From assembly GCA_965369445.1 (NCBI GenBank), contig CBDUQU010000055.1, positions 1-18,304 on the forward strand: 18,304 bases of DNA, given 5' to 3'. This DNA is from SM23-73-3 sp965369445 (lineage in GTDB: Bacteria > Zixibacteria > MSB-5A5 > SM1-73). This document shows, one piece after another, positions 13,755 through 18,304 of this stretch. Numbering within the stretch: the stretch's first letter is position 1; each line of letters opens with the position of its first letter. The notes under the pieces are model-generated. The model made no database searches, had not been told where the DNA came from, and was given only the letters and a program-made list of their open reading frames with translations. The translations under genes were made by a program, and so were the position numbers.

Positions 13755-14492
13755 TTAGTTTAATTTGAACTTCTCGCCCAAGTATATCTTCCGTGCCTCC
13801 GCATCAGAGGCCAAAAACTCCGCGGTTCCGGATTTCAATATCTCTCCATCGCACATTATGTAAGCCCGATCGGTGATGGAGAGGGTTTCCCGCACATTGT
13901 GATCCGTTATCAGTATTCCCAAGTTCTTCTCCCTCAGGCGGTTGATGATCTTCTGGATATCCTCCACCGCTATGGGATCTATTCCGGAGAAGGGTTCGTC
14001 CAAAAGCATGAATTTGGGTCGGGTGGACAGCGCCCTGGTTATCTCCACCCTCCTCCTCTCGCCGCCGGAAAGGGTGTAAGCCTTGTTTTTTGCCAGATGA
14101 GATATGTCCAACTCGTTTAAGAAGGCCTCCAACCTCCTTTCTCTTTCCCCCTGGGGGATCTTCTGCATCTCGAGGATGGCCATGATGTTTTGTTCCACAC
14201 TTAATTTACGAAAGATGGAGGGCTCTTGAGAGAGATACCCGATTCCCCGGCGAGCTCTTTCGTACATGGGAAGCCGGGTTATATCTTCCTGGTCTATAAG
14301 AATCCTGCCGCTCTCCGGTTTGATGAAACCTATAATCATATAGAAGGTGGTGGTCTTCCCTGCTCCGTTGGGTCCCAGAAGCCCCACTATCTCACCCTGC
14401 TTGACTTCGATGGAGACCCCGTTGACCACTTTCCTTTTTCGGTAGATCTTTACTAGATTCTCTGACCTCAACGTCAGCCGGGCGTCACTCAT
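13755..14492 (-). CDS. lptB: LPS export ABC transporter ATPase LptB
   Basis: The 245-residue protein has Walker A GPNGAGKT (40-47), the Q-loop Q89 in YLSQEPSIF, signature LSGGERRR (141-148), Walker B FMLLDEP (161-167) and switch H198 in ITDHN. The segment PSIFRKLSVEQNI, and RRGIGYLSQ before it, are typical of LptB rather than of amino-acid transporter ATPases. LptB powers LptFG to extract lipopolysaccharide from the inner membrane and pass it to LptC and LptA. It follows lptC by 79 bases and precedes rpoN by 164. LptFG are not in the window. Confidence 0.95.
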   Translation of the reverse strand: MSDARLTLRSENLVKIYRKRKVVNGVSIEVKQGEIVGLLGPNGAGKTTTFYMIIGFIKPESGRILIDQEDITRLPMYERARRGIGYLSQEPSIFRKLSVEQNIMAILEMQKIPQGERERRLEAFLNELDISHLAKNKAYTLSGGERRRVEITRALSTRPKFMLLDEPFSGIDPIAVEDIQKIINRLREKNLGILITDHNVRETLSITDRAYIMCDGEILKSGTAEFLASDAEARKIYLGEKFKLN

Positions 14493-14571
14493 CTGTTCCC
14501 CTGGTGAATTCTTTGTCGATTATTCCTCTTATGCTTTTACGCTTCAAGAAGGAATCTGTAATCCTGTGAAA

Positions 14572-15135
14572 TCATAAGCTATCCTTTAAGTCTTCCTTCG
14601 GCAGCTCTTTTATCTCTCCTTTAACCTTTTTTTTGATCACGAAATGCTTCAGCTCCTGATCCGCCTCCAATCCATATCCGGTGATCACGTCCTGACCCTT
14701 GGTGATGGTGACAAAATCGTCGGTGACAATCTTGGCGTCCTGGGGGTTCCATCTCAAGCTCTGGGTCTGAAGCTTTATTCCCTCTTGAGTGGTCACCACT
14801 ACGTTTCCCAAAGCTTCAACTTGCTGTTTTCCCTCCCGGATTACTCCGCTGTCGGCGACCAGAACCGAGGTCTGGCCTCCGCCTGCGGCATAGAAATGGA
14901 CTATAAGCTTTTTGGCTTTCTTCAAATCGAGCCTCTCGTATACCGCCACGTATTCGGCGAAGATGGTCGCCGATTTTACCCCCTCCTCGCTGAAGGTGAT
15001 GGTGGAATTCTCTATGATCTGATCCGGGACGTCCACCGCATGTGCCGGAGCCTTCGATTCATCCTTGCTGCAGTTAAAACCTGCAAGCAAAACTAAGATC
15101 AATATCTTCGCAACAGAGTTTTTCTTCATGGCCAT
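14572..15135 (-). CDS. lptC: LPS export periplasmic/membrane-anchored protein LptC
   Basis: The 187-residue protein has an N-terminal hydrophobic segment (about 8-20) and then an LptC-type beta-jellyroll: ENSTITFSEEGVKSATIFA, RLDLKKAKKLIVHFY, SGVIREGKQQVEALGNVVV and YGLEADQELKHFVIKK. LptC receives lipopolysaccharide from LptBFG and passes it to LptA. A cysteine (C22) after the hydrophobic part, followed by SKDESK, resembles a lipoprotein, but GFNC does not fit the lipobox; it may instead be a plain membrane anchor. There is no Shine-Dalgarno sequence before either ATG (15135 or 15129), while a good promoter lies directly upstream, so the transcript may be leaderless. LptA, usually encoded between lptC and lptB, is absent. 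Confidence 0.88.
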   Translation of the reverse strand: MAMKKNSVAKILILVLLAGFNCSKDESKAPAHAVDVPDQIIENSTITFSEEGVKSATIFAEYVAVYERLDLKKAKKLIVHFYAAGGGQTSVLVADSGVIREGKQQVEALGNVVVTTQEGIKLQTQSLRWNPQDAKIVTDDFVTITKGQDVITGYGLEADQELKHFVIKKKVKGEIKELPKEDLKDSL

Positions 15136-15143
15136 TCGGACTC

Positions 15144-15171
15144 AAGATAAGAAAACATCTCCGCTCGTCAA
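15144..15171 (-). promoter_or_regulatory. Promoter of the lptC-rpoN operon
   Basis: On the minus strand TTGACG (15171 to 15166), a 16-base spacer and TATCTT (15149 to 15144). Transcription would begin around 15137, within a few bases of the lptC ATG at 15135 (or 15129). The leader would then be 0-10 bases long. Confidence 0.5.
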
Positions 15172-15259
15172 GGGATTTCGATGTGAGGTTCGTCGGGCAA
15201 ATCTACCTTTACGCATGGATGCCCATATTGCTTTTTTCCACCGCCGTCGCTGGAATCGC

Positions 15260-15287
15260 TTGAAAATCAAGCAAGAAGACGTATACT
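15260..15287 (+). promoter_or_regulatory. Sigma-70 type promoter of the first dockerin gene
   Basis: TTGAAA (15260-15265), a 16-base spacer and TATACT (15282-15287); each box matches 5 of 6 consensus bases. It is divergent from the lptC promoter about 90 bases away. The leader would be about 200 bases (15294-15491); I see no gene or known riboswitch in it. Confidence 0.6.
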
Positions 15288-15491
15288 GAGTATAGCCGGG
15301 GCGCTTGAAAGAAGAGAAGCAGAAACCTCGGGTATGAGCTTTCAGGTCTCTTTCACTTCGATCACTCATGCCACCGGTCGATGCGACCTGAGTGTTGTCC
15401 GTCCTGTCGGCCGGGCGTCGAAAAGGCTGGTCAAGTCTTCAGTCGGGTCAGAACCAGACGATACACCTTCTTAGTGGCGGAACTTAAGAAG

Positions 15492-16421
15492 ATGAGATTC
15501 AATCGCAGACTCTATTCTTCGATCTTATGTTTTATCTTTTGCGTCTGTCTTCTTGCTTTAGACCTGGGTGCAGAAGGTGGATTGTCGAACATCCAGCGTT
15601 CCACTCAGAGAGAACACCTGATCTCGAGCCGGAATGTTGATTCCTCTCGCGGGATTACCTCAACTTCATATTTGCGGTCTGATTCTGTTGACGTAGCCGT
15701 TGTTTACACCACCAGCTACCCGGGACATTCGCACCGGGTAGAGGTAAAAATGAAAACCCCCGTGAGCATAGCCGGCTTCGGATTCGAGGTCACCATCGAT
15801 CCTCCTGAGTTGGCCGATTTCTCCACGGTGCGGATTTACGTCGACAGCATGGACACATGTCCCGCAGAGGAGGAGACCTGCTGGTATTATTTCCCCATAA
15901 GAGAGTGTGAAATTGAGCCCGGCCCTCTGGTATCGGGCTGGTCTTTCCTTGAAGCTCATGGGGAGCCCGGAGATACCTCTCAACCTTACTGCGATACCGT
16001 CCGGATACTGGGGTTGGCCCTTTATGGAGATCCCATTCCTCCCAACCCCAATTACCAGTCGCTTTTTCGGCTGGGAGTGGAAGTAGCGTGTGTACCCGAC
16101 TCTCTGATCTACAGAACGGTGAAGTTCAGCATGACGGGAGAGCTCTCGGATCCCTCCGGGCAGCCGGTGCCTCTCCGCGCTCATTCCGGCGAGCTGACGA
16201 TCTGGTGGAGCGTTCCCGGAGATGCAAACAACGACAGCCTGGTAAACGTGGGCGACATCGTCTTCCTGGTCAACTACCTGTATAGAAACGGCTCTGAACC
16301 GTGTGTGATGGAGGCAGCCGATCCGAATGCGGATTGTAGGGTAGACGTTGGGGACGTTGTCTATCTGATCAATTTCCTCTATCGGGAAGGCTCCCCTCCT
16401 TCATCAGGGTGCGCCCACTGA
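15492..16421 (+). CDS. Secreted protein with C-terminal type I dockerin
   Basis: I start at the ATG at 15492, because the protein then opens with a signal peptide (MRFNRRLYSSILCFIFCVCL...); the longer in-frame ATG at 15381 adds 37 residues before it and has no ribosome site. No strong Shine-Dalgarno sequence is seen. The 309-residue product has a cysteine-containing beta-rich region (about 60-240) of unknown family, perhaps distantly cohesin-like. The dockerin (about 243-305) has two calcium-loop repeats, GDANNDSLVNVGDIVFLVNY and the matching DPNADCRVDVGDVVYLINF, each followed by LYR. Dockerins bind cohesins in cellulosomes and in other cell-surface assemblies. A cohesin-like domain occurs in the protein at 929-4069, but no pairing is shown. 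The 187 bases after the stop hold no clear terminator. Confidence 0.88.
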   Translation: MRFNRRLYSSILCFIFCVCLLALDLGAEGGLSNIQRSTQREHLISSRNVDSSRGITSTSYLRSDSVDVAVVYTTSYPGHSHRVEVKMKTPVSIAGFGFEVTIDPPELADFSTVRIYVDSMDTCPAEEETCWYYFPIRECEIEPGPLVSGWSFLEAHGEPGDTSQPYCDTVRILGLALYGDPIPPNPNYQSLFRLGVEVACVPDSLIYRTVKFSMTGELSDPSGQPVPLRAHSGELTIWWSVPGDANNDSLVNVGDIVFLVNYLYRNGSEPCVMEAADPNADCRVDVGDVVYLINFLYREGSPPSSGCAH

Positions 16422-16608
16422 GGCAAACTTTCTGGGTCACCCCCCCCATAATCTCTTCTGCGGTGCAAAGACAAGCCGGGGTCTCTGACAGAGGATGCTA
16501 TCTGGCTGAAGAGACTTACTACCCGTTCTCCAGCGTTTCCATCGGAATAAGGACAAACCCTACCTTCTTGGTTAAGGCAAAAAGAGATTTAGCTGTGACT
16601 GATTTTTC

Positions 16609-16637
16609 TTGACAAGCTAAGAGTAACTCGATATATT
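16609..16637 (+). promoter_or_regulatory. Strong sigma-70 type promoter of the second dockerin gene
   Basis: TTGACA (16609-16614), a 17-base spacer and TATATT (16632-16637): the best -35/-10 pair in the window. The leader is about 125 bases to the ATG at 16770. The bases before the -35 box (TTTTTCTTGACAA) resemble those at 610. Confidence 0.75.
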
Positions 16638-16769
16638 AATTAGGGTAAACCCGACAACCGGATAGAGCCAAAAATCGAACACAGGCGGACATCTTTTTAA
16701 TGGGACCCCGTACGCTGAAAACAGTGATGTACTTGATACTGACGCGCTTCTAAACCCAGGAGGTGGGAA

Positions 16770-18278
16770 ATGCGAAGGATTTCCTTGGTGCTAATCGGAT
16801 TGGCTTTGGGAATGCTGCTTCTCCCTGGCCAGGGCTGGGCCGAATGCTACGATGATCCCAACGATAACGGAATACGAGACACCTTGCATATAGAGATTTA
16901 TCCGGAAGACCAGCAAACCTGGCCTCCGCCCGAGCTTGTTCGTTTCTCCTTCTTGGTGACCCATGACATCGTGGATCCGCTCATAGATTCGATAGCAGGG
17001 TTCATCCTTCCTTTCTGTTTCACCTCCAGCAATCCGGCCGCCGATGCCCAGGTGGACGGTGCCCACAATAACACTTACGTCTATCCCTTCCCTGACCTGG
17101 ACAACAGCATTTTCCGTCATCTTCCCAGCATGGAGGACCCGCAAATTCACAACTGGATGATGGACCTATCCGAACCGGGGACGGGTTTGGACTGGGATAC
17201 CAGGATTCTGGACGTGAGTCAGGGGTATAATCTTTGGTTTTCCCTGGTTGCCAGCGGCTCGGCAGATCAAAGATTCCCGGATGGCAGCAGGATTCTTCTG
17301 GCTACCTTTACCTTCAGCCTGCAAGACAGCACCACCATCTGCATCGATTCCTGCTTCTGGCCACCCGCCTGCCGCTATTCTTTCGCCCGATCAGATGCGG
17401 TTACCTATCTTCCCTGTCACTACCCAACGTGTGAGGTGATTGCCGGCGGCCCGGAGACGTGGATCGAGTGCCCGCCTCCCGAGGCCCGAAGCGCCAACGG
17501 TACATATCAGTCGGGCAGTTTTGTGGCTGGCTGTGATGGCGGAGTGGTAACCGGCGTAGAGTTGTGCGGTGATCCCCCGCCCGGCATAGGCGACGTTGAG
17601 GCGATTTTCACAACTCCCTTGGGTGAACCGAGCGCGGAAGGATATTTGAATTATACGATTACGGATCATTGTTACCAGGGTGCGGATTTGCACCTTTGTG
17701 TGTTCAACGATTTTCATGGTGGCCCGGCAGGCGATTGCTACTTTCAGGTGGCATTCGGCAACAATCCTCCGGCCATCAACCTACCGGATACCTGGCGTGT
17801 TTTATCCGGGTATACCATGACATTGCACGTCCCTGCCAGCGATGTCGACGGCGACGCGGTTGACGTGGCCACCTTAGATGGATTCTGGTACGAGCCGGAT
17901 TCCCTGCGATCGCCAATCAATCCTCCCTCTTTTGATGGTGGGAATCCCGCTCTTTTGACCTGGGTGCCTGACGAATCCGAGACCGGGAACTGGATCTGCT
18001 CGTTTTCAGCCACCGACGCTTGCGGCGCGGGGGTTACGCATCAACTAACCATTCAAGTAGGTACGCCATACTGTGGGGATTGTACCGGTGACGGTGATAT
18101 CAATCTCGGAGATGTGGTCTATCTCATAGGTTATCTCTACAAACAAGGTCCTCCCCCGGATCCATTGTGCATGGGTGATGCCAATGGCGATGGTTCCAGG
18201 GATGTCGGTGACGTGGTCCTGCTGATTAACTATCTCTTCAAAGGTAACTTTGCGCCCTGCTTTGACTGCTGTCCCTGA
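16770..18278 (+). CDS. Secreted Ig-like protein with C-terminal type I dockerin
   Basis: AGGAGGTG (16758-16765) lies four bases before the ATG. The 502-residue protein has a signal peptide (1-24, ending GQGWA). A cysteine-containing beta-rich region of unknown family follows (about 25-230), then a short second region. A cadherin/Ig-like domain spans about 331-432, with NNPPAINLPDTW, DVDGDAVDVATLDGFWYEP and LLTWVPDESETG. The dockerin (about 435-495) has two repeats, GDCTGDGDINLGDVVYLIGY and GDANGDGSRDVGDVVLLINY, each ending in LYK or LFK. It is probably exported and held at the surface through the dockerin or other contacts; there is no NPFNP sorting tail, unlike the proteins of the left arm. 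It resembles the product of 15492-16421 only in its dockerin. The gene ends 26 bases before the window end, so any terminator is outside. Confidence 0.9.
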   Translation: MRRISLVLIGLALGMLLLPGQGWAECYDDPNDNGIRDTLHIEIYPEDQQTWPPPELVRFSFLVTHDIVDPLIDSIAGFILPFCFTSSNPAADAQVDGAHNNTYVYPFPDLDNSIFRHLPSMEDPQIHNWMMDLSEPGTGLDWDTRILDVSQGYNLWFSLVASGSADQRFPDGSRILLATFTFSLQDSTTICIDSCFWPPACRYSFARSDAVTYLPCHYPTCEVIAGGPETWIECPPPEARSANGTYQSGSFVAGCDGGVVTGVELCGDPPPGIGDVEAIFTTPLGEPSAEGYLNYTITDHCYQGADLHLCVFNDFHGGPAGDCYFQVAFGNNPPAINLPDTWRVLSGYTMTLHVPASDVDGDAVDVATLDGFWYEPDSLRSPINPPSFDGGNPALLTWVPDESETGNWICSFSATDACGAGVTHQLTIQVGTPYCGDCTGDGDINLGDVVYLIGYLYKQGPPPDPLCMGDANGDGSRDVGDVVLLINYLFKGNFAPCFDCCP

Positions 18279-18304
18279 AGTTTCCGGGAACCTTCGAGAA
18301 AGCA

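Noticed and set aside
15142..15369. A 75-codon minus-strand frame before lptC
   Set aside because: It overlaps both divergent promoters and is rich in arginine without any family pattern.

Overview
The window looks like part of a Gram-negative (diderm) genome from an uncultured lineage of the FCB group, most like candidate phylum Zixibacteria. This is inferred from content, not from a database comparison. The pointers are: large cysteine-rich secreted proteins ending in a type IX-like 'NPFNP...' sorting tail; other secreted proteins ending in type I dockerin repeats; LptB/LptC and MlaD, which imply an outer membrane; and a sigma-54 operon that carries HPr kinase and mannose-family PTS proteins. 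I see no tRNA, rRNA, CRISPR array, transposase or prophage gene.

Left arm (1-5817, + strand). This holds the 3' end of one secreted protein gene (1-288) with a terminator. A 1046-residue secreted protein follows (929-4069): VWA domain, three Ig-like repeats, a cohesin-like domain, an unnamed 'SCPNPLN' domain and a sorting tail nearly identical to the first gene's. A strong terminator closes it. Then comes a gap of about 600 bases with a near-consensus sigma-54 promoter (4503-4519), and a TolB-like beta-propeller lipoprotein (4765-5817).

Central block (5851-15135, - strand). Read in transcription order it is lptC, lptB, rpoN, hpf, hprK, PTS EIIA, PTS EIIB, mlaD-like, and a GH57 alpha-glucan enzyme. 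The lptC to EIIB part is the conserved rpoN neighbourhood of many Gram-negatives. Here it lacks lptA, rapZ, HPr, enzyme I and the EIIC/EIID permease, so the PTS pieces look regulatory rather than transporting. The mlaD-like and GH57 genes have wider gaps before them; GH57 seems to have its own promoter.

Right arm (15260-18278, + strand). Two secreted dockerin proteins, each with a good sigma-70 type promoter, run divergently from lptC.

How the parts fit: the central block links envelope assembly (LptBC, MlaD), global transcription control (sigma-54), ribosome hibernation (Hpf) and phosphorelay control (HprK/EIIA/EIIB). The flanks encode secreted surface proteins with modules (cohesin-like, dockerin, sorting tail) that could assemble on the cell surface. 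The sigma-54 site before the propeller lipoprotein is a possible direct link between the rpoN gene here and a neighbouring envelope gene.
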